Shown: piece after piece, positions 1 through 10,545 of the stretch | Layout: every line of letters starts with the position of its first letter | Position numbering within the stretch: the first letter of the stretch is position 1 | Source: Cranoglanis bouderius | Taxonomy: Eukaryota > Chordata > Actinopteri > Siluriformes > Cranoglanididae | DNA length: 64,000 nt | Assembly: GCA_023630585.1 (NCBI GenBank) | Contig: CM042535.1 | Coordinates: 35,267,399 to 35,331,398, forward strand | Direction: 5' to 3' | The notes under the pieces: model-generated | What the model was told of the DNA's origin: nothing | The model's input: the letters and a program-made list of their open reading frames with translations, nothing else | Databases searched by the model: none | Made by a program: the position numbers and the translations under genes

Positions 1-932
1 TATCCCACAAGATAATAACAAGATAATCAATGTTATTCATGTCACCTGTCAGTGGTTTTAATGTTATGGCTACTGACACCGTTTACTGCTTCTGTACAAA
101 TGTACTATACGTATATTACTACTGGGAACATTAGCTCATACTTTATACTAGTTAGCTGGCTAGTTAACCTCTAGCAAACTAGCTCACTTTTGTCACACTC
201 AGATAAGCATAGACTTCAGTATTTTGAGTGTCGATTTGTCAAATTTTCAGCCTTAACAATTAGACTTATTCAACACTAGCATGAGTGAAGTTAGCTAGCT
301 GGATAGCTTTGCACACAGGTTGTTTAGCTAAAAAAGTTACCACGTTGTCATATTGGAATTGTTTGTTTATTGTGAAGCGATCACAAACTGAGCTCATACG
401 AATCTGTTTTTGTTTTTATGGAAGCCATGAGAAAGGCTTCGTTTTAATTGGAAAACGGAGAATCTGCCAGCATTTAAAGGTTCTGTTTAAAAAGTATACT
501 GTCGCGTATATACTGCTATATTATGCTGCTATAGTGTCATACTGCTGCTGTGGAACAAATTGTCCTCTATTGCCTCAGTGAGATTAAAAAAAACCCGCAT
601 TATATTTCGCTCTGGTGTTGCATTCCTTTTGCGAGACCTTTAGTAGTGTAATTTCATAAAATTGCATTTAAAGAACCACAACAGAGGATTTTCAGCTGTG
701 AAATGCTTCATCTGCATCTTGCGCGAGCGCGAGATTAGTTTTCTGATCCGATAATAGAGCCGAGCGCACCTGTGACTAATGTAATGCTTCACCTGCATCT
801 AATTAGATCTACGGCTGTGTGGAGCATCGCCTTATTTCCTAATTCATTTCATTACTCTGTGAATGTCACCTATAGTCATAAACTACAGGAATACTTAAAC
901 CAACCTCCCCTCCTCCCCCCACCCCCACCCTC

Positions 933-935
<3 letters not shown>
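1..935. other. unique non-coding DNA
   Basis: AT-rich sequence with no recognisable repeat or exon. Short open frames (for example 285-581) have no domain-like composition, no splice context and no family I recognise. It ends in a C-rich stretch leading into a TC microsatellite. Confidence 0.4.

Positions 936-966
<31 letters not shown>
936..966. repeat. (TC)n microsatellite
   Basis: About 15 uninterrupted CT units directly after a C-rich stretch. The 772-1014 open frame merely translates this tract. Confidence 0.9.
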
Positions 967-971
<5 letters not shown>

Positions 972-1145
972 CTCTCTATGTGCATCCGAGTGTGTGTGCA
1001 TGTCAGGGAGCTAATCCGTCTCTGTCCTTGTCTGGGATTTGAGCTCTAGATTAGAAAATATCAAGATGAAGATGTCAAAGGCCCGAAGGAAGGGACAAGT
1101 CCCCTTCAGCTGCCAATAACACAGCGACACCCCCCCACCCCACCT

Positions 1146-1177
1146 CACACACACATACACACACACATACACACACA
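1146..1177. repeat. imperfect (CA)n microsatellite
   Basis: CA units interrupted by two CATA variants. It lies just after a C-rich patch. Confidence 0.8.
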
Positions 1178-1372
1178 AGATAGGTGTTCCTCTGGGGCTT
1201 AGAGGCTTGCTTCGTCCTAGCCAGTCAGTCAAGGTGAAAAGAAGATGCAGGAGGAAAGACACACTCAGTATTTCCTCTGAGATCGCTGAGACAATGACGA
1301 ATATGCACAGCTCCAAACATCCTGGTGCTATATATTTCTGTTTAATGCGAGTGCTTTCTGGAATCTCCTGGG

Positions 1373-1400
1373 TTTTTTTTTTTTGTTTTGTTTTGTTTTG
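1373..1400. repeat. T-run and (TTTTG)n
   Basis: A T homopolymer runs into four TTTTG units. Confidence 0.8.
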
Positions 1401-1623
1401 TCTTTCTCACTTCCAACTCTGATATACAGTGGGTGTGATGGAAACAATCAATGTATTTAATTCAAGCAAAGATCTCAGGCAAAATGACATAAAATACAGT
1501 TTATTTCTGTGTCAGGAATTAAAGGAATCCTCTGACATTTCTGAACCCAATCTTTATTTAGCACATTTAGTACCATAAACAGGAATTTACAAACTTTAGT
1601 AATTCCTGTACTGAAAAAAGAAT

Positions 1624-1636
1624 GGGGGGGGGGGGG
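1624..1636. repeat. poly-G run of 13
   Basis: Thirteen consecutive G bases. Such runs are prone to assembly or sequencing length errors. Confidence 0.85.
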
Positions 1637-1709
1637 AAACACTTTACTCCAAACTCACTTATAAAGGAAGTCTACTTTTACCAACAGCAGATTATTTTCC
1701 TACAACAGC

Positions 1710-1793
1710 AGATGCTGTCCGAGCTAACGCCATAGAAAATTAATCAACACCTACTCAACCAATCAGAATTGAGATTTTGACAGCGCTGTGGTT
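1710..1793 (+). repeat. dispersed repeat family A, 3-prime part
   Basis: It resembles other copies in this window (53327-53616, 44915-45170; inverted at 42183-42500, 48798-48955, 55204-55475). The shared core is ACCAATCAGAAT followed by a GCGCTGTGGT end. The Tc1 copy starting at 1794 abuts the TA at the end of this repeat, so it probably inserted there. Confidence 0.55.
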
Positions 1794-2306
1794 TACAATA
1801 TTATGCCACAAAGTACGTGGACACCTGATCATCACACCCATATGTGGTTCTTCCCCGACACGTTTGCCACAAAGTAGAAGCACACAATTGTATAAAACGT
1901 CTTTGTATGCTGTAGCATTACAATTCCCCTTCACTGGAACTAAGAAGTCCAAACCTGTTCCAGCATGACGATGCCCCTGTACACAAAGAGAGCTCCATGA
2001 AGACATGGTTTGCCAAGTTTGGAGTGGAAGAAATCGAGTGTCCTGCAAAGAGCCCTGACCTCAACCCCACTGAACACCTTTGGGATGAACTGGAACACCG
2101 ACTGCACCCCAGTCCTCCTGGTCCGACATCAGTGCCTGATCTCTTCTCTAATGCTCTTGTGGCTGAATGAGCACAAATCTGATCCAATAATCTAGTGGAA
2201 AACATTCCCAGAACAGCAAAGGGGGACTACATCTGGAATGGGATGTTCAACAAGCACATATGGGTGTTATGGTCAGGGGTCCACCAACTTTTGGCCATAT
2301 AGTGTA
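1794..2306 (+). mobile_element. non-autonomous Tc1-like element with 3-prime transposase remnant
   Basis: The ends are inverted repeats: about 35 bp at the left matches the reverse complement of the right end, which reads GGCCATATAGTGTA. The interior translates to the C-terminal half of a Tc1/mariner transposase. It has an HDDAPVHK motif (second catalytic Asp), then SPDLNPTEHLWDELE with the catalytic Glu. The N-terminal DNA-binding domain and first Asp are missing, and stops or frame changes follow, so it cannot make a transposase. This internally deleted type is very common in fish genomes, which suggests mobilisation in trans. The TA target is consistent with Tc1 insertion. Confidence 0.85.
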
Positions 2307-2309
2307 TTA

Positions 2310-3935
2310 ATTGCTGGGTAGTTACTGAAATTCCTTATGTAACTAGGGTAAAAACATTATTCCATATTGCCAAAAATGCTCTTTATCAGATTGATTTAAA
2401 AGCATCTTGTGAGTCATGAATAGTTTTGTTTTTATGATGGTTTCATAGAAATGTGCAAAAAGAAGTCAATCTCTTTGATAAATAATGCCAACATTTACCT
2501 CAACCTTGACCTTTGGGCACTTCCAGACATCATCGTACATACAGTTTTGATGAATTGGATGAATGCATAGAATATTATTGCAGCCTTTACATCGCTATAG
2601 GGACATTCTTGCCTTTTGAAAAGGTACACAATGTCTCAACTGATGTACACATATGAGGCCCATAATATATTTTTTTGATGTGATGAGTTTCGAGAAAGGT
2701 TCTCTGAAGAATTACCGTCACAATAGATGATCTGGTAATGTAACGATTTTTTTTTTTTTTTCTTTAAATATGGTTAAAAAACACTTTTCATAGTTTATAC
2801 TGTATATGGCAAAATCCCAAAGAGGGTTAATAAAGCTCGTCTTGCTTCCTTCTTGCATTGAGACTAAGTTGTAAAGCTTTGTATCTTTAAACTCCAGAGA
2901 AGGAAACACACTCTAGTAGTGGGTTGATGCATTATTCATTCAAATAAGTTCCCCGTTCTCAGGCAGACAGCAAGCTCGAGATTAGTGTGAGTGCCACTAG
3001 CTTCCCTTGTGTCGCTCACAAAAAAGAGAACATAGCACGATACTCGCTCGACCGCTGAAGCCAGCAACTTCGGAAATCTAAACTGCTATCATAGCAAAGC
3101 AAGAACTGAGAAACAAAAAGGAAGAAAAAAAAAACAGAAGAGGTAAAAATGGGCCATGAACACTGAACCTAATTTGGTAGATTTGATCTTTCGGTTCATT
3201 TTTGCACTCACTTATCTAGAGATATGTCTCGTTTGGGACCTGGGGTGGCCCTGGTCCTCACTGAAATCTGGTTGGGCACCACGAGTGCCTCCGTAAATAT
3301 CAGGCAGTTGATATGTTTAAAATGTTATAGAACTAACACTGCCTGTCCACTCGCACATTGTCACCATTGCTGGTAGTGGCAAATGAACAGTCCTCCTCTT
3401 TTTCAAGCCATTATTTGATTGGCTAAATGCAACATGTCTGTCGCATGTACAGTATTTTCACATCGTTAAACTTCGCTGAACTTCTTAAAATTCTGTTGGA
3501 GTCACAGCCAACAAGGGCTGATTAACAAAAAACAAAGTTTGTACTAATAGCCACCTTTTAACCTGTTAACCGCCGTAAGTTTATATCAGTCAAATCCACC
3601 TAAAGTCATATTATGTTTACATTCACATTTATCCGTTATGTTGCATTAAACATCATCCAGAAAGACTAAGAATACTTGCCTTTCTATCACTGTGTAATGG
3701 GACACTTGGTGCCAGCAATACAAGCAACTTCCTGCTCTAAAATGGTTATGGTTGGTTAGAAGACTGAGTTGGTCTTTGCAAACCACTGACTTTGGGATTC
3801 TATCACAATTTTTGGAAGTATTTTGTTGAAAGCTCTAAGCCAATCGGAACCTCCTGGCAGAGGCAACCAGGTTTGGGGCTGAAATATCCTGGTTGCTAAG
3901 TAGGATTCATGACGTCATCAATCTTCATGTCCTGC
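2310..3935. other. unique non-coding DNA
   Basis: I see no recognised gene or repeat apart from short A and T runs (2749-2762, 3124-3134). Short open frames here have no family resemblance. Confidence 0.35.
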
Positions 3936-3939
3936 ATAA

Positions 3940-4160
3940 GCATAAGTTCTGAGCCTTGTATCTAGTGATTGCCTTTCATGTGTTTTGACTGCTGCATTGT
4001 TTTTTGACTACACTACGGATTTTGCCCGTGGTGTTTGTGTTTTATGCCCAATTGAGTTCTGCCATAATTATGACAATTATTTGGGATTTTGTGCTGGATT
4101 GTTGCTTAATTAACCTGGTGTATTGGGGTCCTGCTGCTACACCTTGAATCACAAGCCACA
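3940..4160 (+). mobile_element. possible LTR fragment (fish Gypsy-type)
   Basis: T-rich sequence with GCCTTGTATC, GATTTTGCCCGTG and TTAACCTGGTGTATTGGG phrases. These resemble the downstream halves of solo LTRs I associate with teleost Gypsy elements. No internal genes or paired LTR were seen, so this rests on recollection of composition. Confidence 0.3.
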
Positions 4161-4473
4161 AAACAACCCCAAAGCAAGTATCCGCCTCCATATTTTACAG
4201 CGTTGTAATGAAAGTGTGCGATTCTAAAACTCTGATCTTTAGCCTATTTTTTCCTTCCTTCAACATCCTCCACTCTGTCTAGGGGAAATAGTGTGCTCAT
4301 GGGTCTATTTCCTGGCAAATTTCCTGTTTTCAGACATCTAGACTTTATGTTATGGCCCTAATTGTGCTCAATGATCATTTTAAATGCTTAAAACAATTTT
4401 TATATCCATTACCTGAATTGTGCAGGCCAGCAACCATCTGTCTCTTTTGTATTCTACTGTAATGTTCTGCGTG

Positions 4474-4703
4474 GTGGGGGGTGGGGGTGGGGGTGGGGGT
4501 TCACTTCTCACCTCCACCTGTGTGTGTCCAACTTGTCCGTTGTATGTGAATGGTGTGTGAGTGTGTGTGCGATTGTGCCCTGTGATGGATTGGCACCCCA
4601 TTCAGGGTGTCCCCCGCCTCGTGCCCTGAGTCCCCTGGGATAGGCTCCAGGCTCCCCGTGACCTTGTGTGGGATAAGCGGTACAGAAAATGGATGGATGG
4701 ATG
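4474..4703 (+). mobile_element. tRNA-type SINE, 5-prime truncated, ATGG tail
   Basis: The 3-prime part has the hallmarks of a widespread fish SINE family: GGATAGGCTCCAGGCTCCCC, then GGATAAGCGGTACAGAAAAT, ending in (ATGG)3. Related copies in the window are at 13681-13777, 18540-18850 and 21272-21535, with a related inverted copy at 38803-39041. The tRNA-like head has been replaced by, or has decayed into, a G-rich stretch. Confidence 0.75.
4476..4499 (+). other. G-quadruplex motif with one-base loops
   Basis: Four G runs of 6, 5, 5 and 5 are separated by single T bases. This is the most favourable class of intramolecular G-quadruplex pattern. Confidence 0.8.
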
Positions 4704-5009
4704 TAATGTTCTATGCTTTTTGCCATGGTTATGGATAAAAAAGGGATTTTACAATGCGTGCAACCTTATATTTGTACCCCAGGGAAACAGGGATAACAAG
4801 AATGACAATTTGTTTGAATTCCTTTCAAATATTCCTTCGCGGTGTCAATAATGTTTTGAGAGAAAATACTATTTTTTTAATGTAGTTCTAATGATAATTA
4901 TTTTTTGTAAGATCAAAGGTAAAAAGTTTCTCCTAATTTGAGTGATTTTTTAAAATAATCGTGTGTTTATTTTATAAATCCATCTAGTCGTGAATTTCCT
5001 CTCTCATCA

Positions 5010-5250
5010 CATATTGTGGCTCACGTTATATTCACATTATCTTATTTTATTTACGTCTCCATGTTTTTGTTTCTGTTTTGGTCCTGTCTCCACGCCTGTC
5101 CTGTCATTGGTTTGTTGCCCTATTGTGTTCACCTGATCTGCGTTCTGTCCTGTTCTGTCTGTTTACACCCTGTCATTTTATCTTTGCAAAGTCTTTTCAT
5201 GCATTCATTGTCTTGTTAAGGCCAAGCTGTGTTTTCCAGCTTTTGTATAT
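5010..5250 (+). mobile_element. possible solo LTR fragment
   Basis: Pyrimidine-rich text with TTGGTTTGTTGCCCTATTGT and CACCTGATCTGCGTTCTGTC phrases. It is similar to 21130-21260 and 46380-46500 in this window. The three share the order of phrases, so they look like copies of one LTR type. Overlapping short open frames are not coding. Confidence 0.45.
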
Positions 5251-5639
5251 CGTTGATCGTCTTAGTGTAGACCAGTTTTTGGACCCTAGCATATGCTGCC
5301 AAATGGCAATAATCAGCAGGAACTGAAATCTGTTTGTTGATTATTATACATGCTGTATAAGTAGGATATCACATTTTTGCTGCATTAGTTCCAGCACAAA
5401 GGAGGGAATACGAAATCTCACTCGAGAGTCATTATTCAAATTCAAGATGCATTTAATCCTTGACTAAAGTCCCAGTCTGTGCCACTTGATTTAGCTTCCC
5501 AGGTTGCCATGGAGATGGATGAGGAGTATTACTGGATGGCTTTGAGGTTGCAGGAGTGGTGTAAATACTACACACTCAGTACACATGCACACATGTGTAG
5601 TTTATGGGGCTTCTTCAACAGAAGTACAAGTCTACATTT

Positions 5640-5641
<2 letters not shown>

Positions 5642-5694
<53 letters not shown>
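5642..5694. repeat. (GT)n microsatellite
   Basis: About 26 pure GT units, the first of three long dinucleotide tracts within 360 bp. Confidence 0.95.
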
Positions 5695-5697
<3 letters not shown>

Positions 5698-5765
5698 AGT
5701 GTTACAGAGCGAGGAGGCAGATGTGTCAGCTTTCATATTCATATTTTTTTTGTTTACTGCAGCCA

Positions 5766-5768
<3 letters not shown>

Positions 5769-5805
<37 letters not shown>
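5769..5805. repeat. (GT)n microsatellite
   Basis: About 18 pure GT units. Confidence 0.95.
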
Positions 5806-5807
<2 letters not shown>

Positions 5808-5935
5808 GGAGTACTACCAGAGGTAATGTTATAATGCCCACCATATGTCTGAAGGCATCAGCAAATTACAGTTGTGAGCGCTTGGCCCCCAGTCAGCTCC
5901 AGAACAACAACAGATGGCCTAGCTCTGTCTTAATG

Positions 5936-5937
<2 letters not shown>

Positions 5938-5996
<59 letters not shown>
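5938..5996. repeat. (CA)n microsatellite
   Basis: About 29 pure CA units. It is complementary to the GT tracts 130-300 bp upstream, so the three tracts can pair in a long-range hairpin. The 5585-6229 open frame is produced by these repeats. Confidence 0.95.
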
Positions 5997-5997
<1 letters not shown>

Positions 5998-6248
5998 GCA
6001 CTATAGAGCCGTCTATCACCTAGACTCCTCAGATGTCATAGTTCAATTGTTCTTCGTGACCTTCATAATTCTTTGCCGGAACATTCTTTTCTCCGCCAGT
6101 ATGAAGGCCACTCTTACTCAGAAGATCATTCAAATGCATTTGAATATTAATGGCTGGGCATTCGCGGTACTGCTGCACTACGTGTTTGTAGCACATAAAC
6201 CATGGAAAGTGAAAATTATGACTGTATAAAGGAAAGAAAACCAGAAGG

Positions 6249-6421
6249 TGTCACGAAATCCCCCACTCTGCATGTTTTGTTCTCAGTTCTCCACATGCTT
6301 TTGTTATTGTTTTGGTTTTATTTTCTCCTCCCATCTTAGTTCACTAATTTTCGTTTAGTTTGGTCTGATTTATTTGTCCCACCTGTATCTTGTTATTAGT
6401 TAATCACACTTTGTATATACC
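6249..6421 (+). mobile_element. possible LTR 5-prime part, split by a MITE
   Basis: It starts with TGTCACG, a common start of fish Gypsy LTRs. It continues T-rich with a TATTTGTCCCACCTG phrase and stops where the inverted-repeat element at 6422 begins. Similar T-rich sequence continues at 6930-7170. Confidence 0.35.
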
Positions 6422-6927
6422 GTGCGTTCAAGTCCTCCTGGTACAGTAAGTTCCTCCTGGGAAGTCGTAATTACGACGTCGGGTGCGTTCAAGTCACTTT
6501 GGTCGGAGCACGACGACGGTGTACCTTCTCTTAATTAACTACAAACAAATACAGCAAGGTTTTTAAACTCTAATTCTAGAAAATGAAGAACAAAGAATGC
6601 GCATCAGGTGTGTTTTGCTTTTTGATGTTTTTAATCAATCTATGAAGCCACTGTAAACTTTATCGTTACATATCGTAATTGTACAATGCTACAATATTTT
6701 GTGCAGGCAATTAGCTGGTTTTATGGTAAACATTCAATTTCAACAAACCGTCAACTCCAGACGTTACATCCATTGATTCCACCATGTTTTATACTGACAC
6801 GCCCCCAATCGGAAATTCAGGGCTCAAAGAAAATACAAAGTTTCCCACTCGTAATTATTACTTTGTGGTGCCGTTCATGTGCGTTCAACTCGTAAATACG
6901 CCCTTTCCGACGTGACTCGAATGCACC
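6422..6927. mobile_element. MITE-like element with GTGCGTTCAAGTC ends
   Basis: The left end reads GTGCGTTCAAGTC and recurs at 6483. The right end, reverse-complemented, reads GGTGCATTCGAGTCACGTCG. An inner copy of GTGCGTTCAACTCG lies near 6878. About 506 bp, no coding capacity. The inverted termini support a non-autonomous DNA transposon; the superfamily is not clear. Confidence 0.55.
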
Positions 6928-6929
6928 AA

Positions 6930-7170
6930 TATTACCAATGTTTTATTTTCTTTGCACGTTTTTGTTTCTTGTCTCATGCTTTTTTTGCCATCCTAGGTAC
7001 TTTTCACGAATGTGTTCCAGTTCTTTGTCACAACTGCGTGTTACAATTATTAACACCTTCGCACACTTGTATCCTGGTTTCCTCATACTTCCTTGTTTTT
7101 GGTTGACACTTAAAAGTCGCTCTCTCCAAAACAACTGGCTTCCTGTTCGGAGCTTAAGGTATAATATAAT
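6930..7170 (+). mobile_element. possible LTR 3-prime part
   Basis: T-rich sequence of the same style as 6249-6421 resumes after the MITE, which suggests one LTR interrupted by a later insertion. No polyadenylation-to-end boundary was resolved. Confidence 0.25.
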
Positions 7171-7498
7171 GACATAATATAATCTACAGTATGTAGTGCA
7201 CTAATATGCCCAATACAGGGCTGTTTGAGAGTCAGTCAAAAAAAAAAAAACCCAGAACATCTGATATAAATAATATAACTTGTAGGACACATACTTTGTT
7301 CATTTTTTGTTGATATTTTAAATATAAAATTGATTCCTAATAATTATTCTGATCTTTTTTGTTACAACAGGCAACAAGAGTCATTTGGCCAAAAAGATAC
7401 TACAAACTACAAGTTTGTACAACATAGTTTGTACTTATTTTGCATTTGCATATGTAATATGTACTGTATATTATGAAAAATGTAAGTGTGTGTGGACA

Positions 7499-7501
<3 letters not shown>

Positions 7502-7536
<35 letters not shown>
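7502..7536. repeat. (GT)n microsatellite
   Basis: About 17 GT units. Confidence 0.9.
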
Positions 7537-7538
<2 letters not shown>

Positions 7539-7613
7539 GTGCCTGTGTAATGTTAGTAGAAAGCAATAACTGAGTATTACATCTAATTTGCATAATACGC
7601 ATAGTGTACAAAT

Positions 7614-7990
7614 TAGGGATGTAACATACGAATATGAACACGAATGTATATATACATATTCTTTGGAATATACAGATACAAATACAGATAGGAATAAGAG
7701 GTGAACTATTGGGTGAGTCGATGTGTGACCAACAAAGATCGTGCTTATTAACATGAACATGAGGAGCTTAGCAATGTGTTTAAAGTGTTCATTCATTCAT
7801 CCTTAGTAACTGCCTGGTCAGAGTTGCAGTGGTTTAAATTAGGCTACTCGATTGTAATGGTTCCTTTATAAAACATGTTCCAGGTTTAGTCCACACTTTA
7901 TGCTTCAAGTTCAAATCCAAATACAGATCTTTAGAGCACTAATCAGATACAGATACAGATACACAGAGTGTCATTGCTTTACACCCCTGG
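7614..7990. mobile_element. possible hAT-type MITE
   Basis: The left end TAGGGATGTAACATACGAAT pairs with a right end that reverse-complements to CCAGGGGTGTAAAGCAATGA. The interior is AT-rich with repeated ACAGATA words (7669-7690, 7943-7962). Fish hAT elements often start with (T)AGGGGTGTAAC. Related sequence appears near 31160-31210. No clear target duplication was found. Confidence 0.4.
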
Positions 7991-8097
7991 AACAATTGTT
8001 TAATTGGATGTTGGCTCTCAGATAACCGGTACATTTTTGGAACACTGTAGACACACTTGAAGGAAATGGAAGGCATGTGTAAGTACGTTCCTACTTC

Positions 8098-8100
<3 letters not shown>

Positions 8101-8154
<54 letters not shown>
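8101..8154. repeat. (TC)n(AC)n compound microsatellite
   Basis: About 20 TC units are followed by 7 AC units. Confidence 0.9.
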
Positions 8155-8155
<1 letters not shown>

Positions 8156-8285
8156 ATATGCTGTCCATTAGCGAGGTTTCAGATAGCAGAGCTGTGAGTC
8201 TTCAGAGAGCGGTCTTGTCTAAAATAAGAGCACTTTAGCAATCTCCAGAGCACATGGGCAAGGACACTGCTCAGTTTACCGTCTT

Positions 8286-8290
<5 letters not shown>

Positions 8291-8326
<36 letters not shown>

Positions 8327-8362
8327 GAGAATGAGAGAGAGAGAGAGAGAGATAGATAGATA
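8291..8362. repeat. (AC)n(GA)n(GATA)n compound microsatellite
   Basis: About 15 AC units, then GA units with one ATGA interruption, then a short GATA stretch. Confidence 0.9.
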
Positions 8363-8490
8363 ACCCTACACACTGCTCTGATATATACATATTTCAGTTG
8401 CAGGTAATTTTACTGTATTTCTAATAGCAGTTATTTGTTGGTCAAGTCTGAGATTTTTTAGCATGGTTTTAATAGCATGTTTTTTTTTTA

Positions 8491-8518
<28 letters not shown>
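8491..8518. repeat. (AC)n microsatellite
   Basis: About 14 AC units after a T9 run. Confidence 0.9.
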
Positions 8519-8521
<3 letters not shown>

Positions 8522-8569
8522 TAGAAGTCATGCTTGCATCCCAAACCACACTGTGAGCTCAACCAGCGC

Positions 8570-8800
8570 TTATATTTTTTAGTTTAGCTTATGTTTATTA
8601 TTAATGCGTTTCCTTTCAACCAGAGTTTATATTTCAGCTAGCTATATAAGTCTTTCACCTTCAACCAGCACTTGTATCATATCTAACTAGCTAGTACCAT
8701 TTTGTTCAACCAAAGGTAATATTTTAGCTAGCTAGCTGACCTTTTTTTCCTTCAATCATCGCTTATACGGTATTTTAGCTAGTAGCCTTTTCTCCTTCAA
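8570..8800. repeat. degenerate edge of the AGCT minisatellite
   Basis: Diverged units contain TTCAACCAG, TTATATTT and AGCTAGCTAG at about 40-60 bp intervals. They look like old, decayed relatives of the main array at 9270-10130. Confidence 0.6.
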
Positions 8801-8929
8801 CCAAAAAGAAAAACTCCCTAAGTCCTGAATCATTTCTCCGCCTGTCACCATATGGTCTCACTCTTTTGTGCCTAAAGTTGGGGAGTGATGATTTATGAAG
8901 TTCTTATGAAGAAGGTCTTATGTGAAGCA

Positions 8930-9225
8930 TTATCAAAGCTGCACAGTCACCTGACCCAAACCCAAAAGAGATCATTTTGGAAGACTTGCTTTGGAGGGTG
9001 AAGGAAAAGCAGCCTGTGCTCAGCATATGCGGAAAATTCTTCCAGACTGTTGTAAAAGTGTCCCAGATGGCATCTTCGTGAAGTTGCTGAGAGCTTGCCA
9101 AGAGTGTGCTAATCTGACAACAAGTGTATTTGGAAAAACTGAAAATATAATATATTGTTAATTTGTTTCACACTCTTTGGCCGCTACATAATTCTATATG
9201 TGGTTTTATAGTTTTGGTGCATTTA
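8930..9225 (+). mobile_element. Tc1-like transposon 3-prime fragment
   Basis: It translates to SPDPNPKE followed by WRVKEKQP. This corresponds to the C-terminal catalytic Glu region of fish Tc1 transposases (normally SPDLNPIE). The AT-rich 3-prime flank contains GTTTCACACTCTTTGGC and CTATATGTGGTTTTATAG, as in fish Tc1 elements. Everything upstream is missing and the frame is broken. It sits between the two parts of the AGCT minisatellite. Confidence 0.75.
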
Positions 9226-9269
9226 CCAGCTTTTAGTCTGGAACTGTAAAGCACTAATAAATGCAGAAC

Positions 9270-10130
9270 ACTTTATCTTTCAACCAGAGCTTATATTCTA
9301 GCTGGCTGGCTGACGCTTCACCTTCAGAGCATATATTTTAACTAGCTAGCTAACCCTTTATCTTTCAACCAGAGTTTATATTTTAGCCTGCTAGCTAACA
9401 CTTCCCATTCAGAGCTTATTTTAGCTAGCTAGCTAACCCTTTATCATTCAACCAGAGCTTATATTTCAGCTAGTTAGCTTATACTTCCCCTTCAGAGTTT
9501 ATATTTCAGCTAGCTAGCTAATACTTCCCCTTAAGAGTTTATATTTCAGCTAGCTAGCTAATACTTCCCCTTAAGAGTTTATATTTCAGCTAGCTAGCTA
9601 AACCTTCCCCTTTGGAGTTTATATTTCAGCTACCTAGCTAATGCTTCCCCTTTAGAGTTTATATTTCAGCTAGCTAGCTAATACTTCCCCTTTAGAGTTT
9701 ATATTTCAGCTAGCTAGCTAAACCTTCCCCTTTGGAGTTTATATTTCAGCTACCTAGCTAATGCTTCCCCTTTAAAGTTTATATTTCAGCTAGCTAGCTA
9801 AACCTTCCCCTCTGGGGTTTATATTTCAGCTAGCTAGCTAATACTTCCGCTTAAGAGTTTATATTTCAGCTAGCTAGCTAATACTTCCCCTTTAGAGTTT
9901 ATATTTCAGCTAGCTAGCTAAACCTTCCCCTTTGGAGTTTATATTTCAGCTACCTAGCTAATACTTCCCCTTAAGAGTTTATATTTCAGCTAGCTAGCTA
10001 ATACTTCCCCTTAAGAGTTTATATTTCAGCTAGCTAGCTAATACTTCCCCTTTAGAGTTTATATTTCAGCTACCTAGCTAATGCTTCCCCTTTAGAGTTT
10101 ATATTTCAGCTAGCTAGCTAATACTTCCAC
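9270..10130. repeat. 40-bp minisatellite with AGCTAGCTAGCT palindrome
   Basis: From about 9469 to 10125 there are about 17 units of exactly 40 bp, each with AGCTAGCTAGCT, a CTTCCCCTT segment and GTTTATATTTC. Units differ by recurrent variants (AATACTT, AAACCTT, AATGCTT; TAGCTAG or TACCTAG). The order AATACTT, AAACCTT, TACCTAG+AATGCTT recurs, suggesting amplification of three-unit (120-bp) blocks. Units before 9469 are more diverged and vary in length. Confidence 0.95.
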
Positions 10131-10299
10131 ATTTTCAGAAACCGGTTGGGGAGAACATGTCTCTAGATGGAAAGCAGTGGCTACAGTGAGAGAACATTTT
10201 ATTGTTTACACTTTATTGTTTACACTTTATTGTTTAACATTTTATTGTTGACACTTCAGATGTACTTTGAACAGTGTTATTCTAAACAATATTAATCTG

Positions 10300-10545
10300 A
10301 ATTTGATTCAACCAGCACTTTCCCCCAGCACTTTCCCCCTCAAACAGAGCTCATATAGCTAAGCTAGCTTGTTTATTAGCTATCTAGCTAATTCTTTCCC
10401 CTTCAAACAGAGATATTTTCATTAGCTAGCTAACCTTTTCCATTCAACCTAAGCTTATATTTTAGCAAGCCAACCCTTTCTCCTTCAACTTTAGAAAGCT
10501 CACACGTTCTCCTTTAAGCGGAGCTTATATTTTAGCAAGCTATTA
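10300..10545. repeat. degenerate distal edge of the AGCT minisatellite
   Basis: Scattered TTCAAACAGAG, GCTTATATTTTAGC and TAGCTAGCTAA words at irregular spacing, matching decayed units of the main array. Confidence 0.55.

Noticed and set aside
285..581. 98-residue plus-strand open frame
   Set aside because: No domain, and a Cys/Tyr/Leu composition typical of chance frames in AT-rich DNA.
5585..6229. 214-residue plus-strand open frame
   Set aside because: Most of it is Val-Cys and Thr-His runs from GT and CA microsatellites.
8904..9101. Minus-strand frame as a small protein
   Set aside because: It is the antisense shadow of a Tc1 transposase C-terminal fragment.
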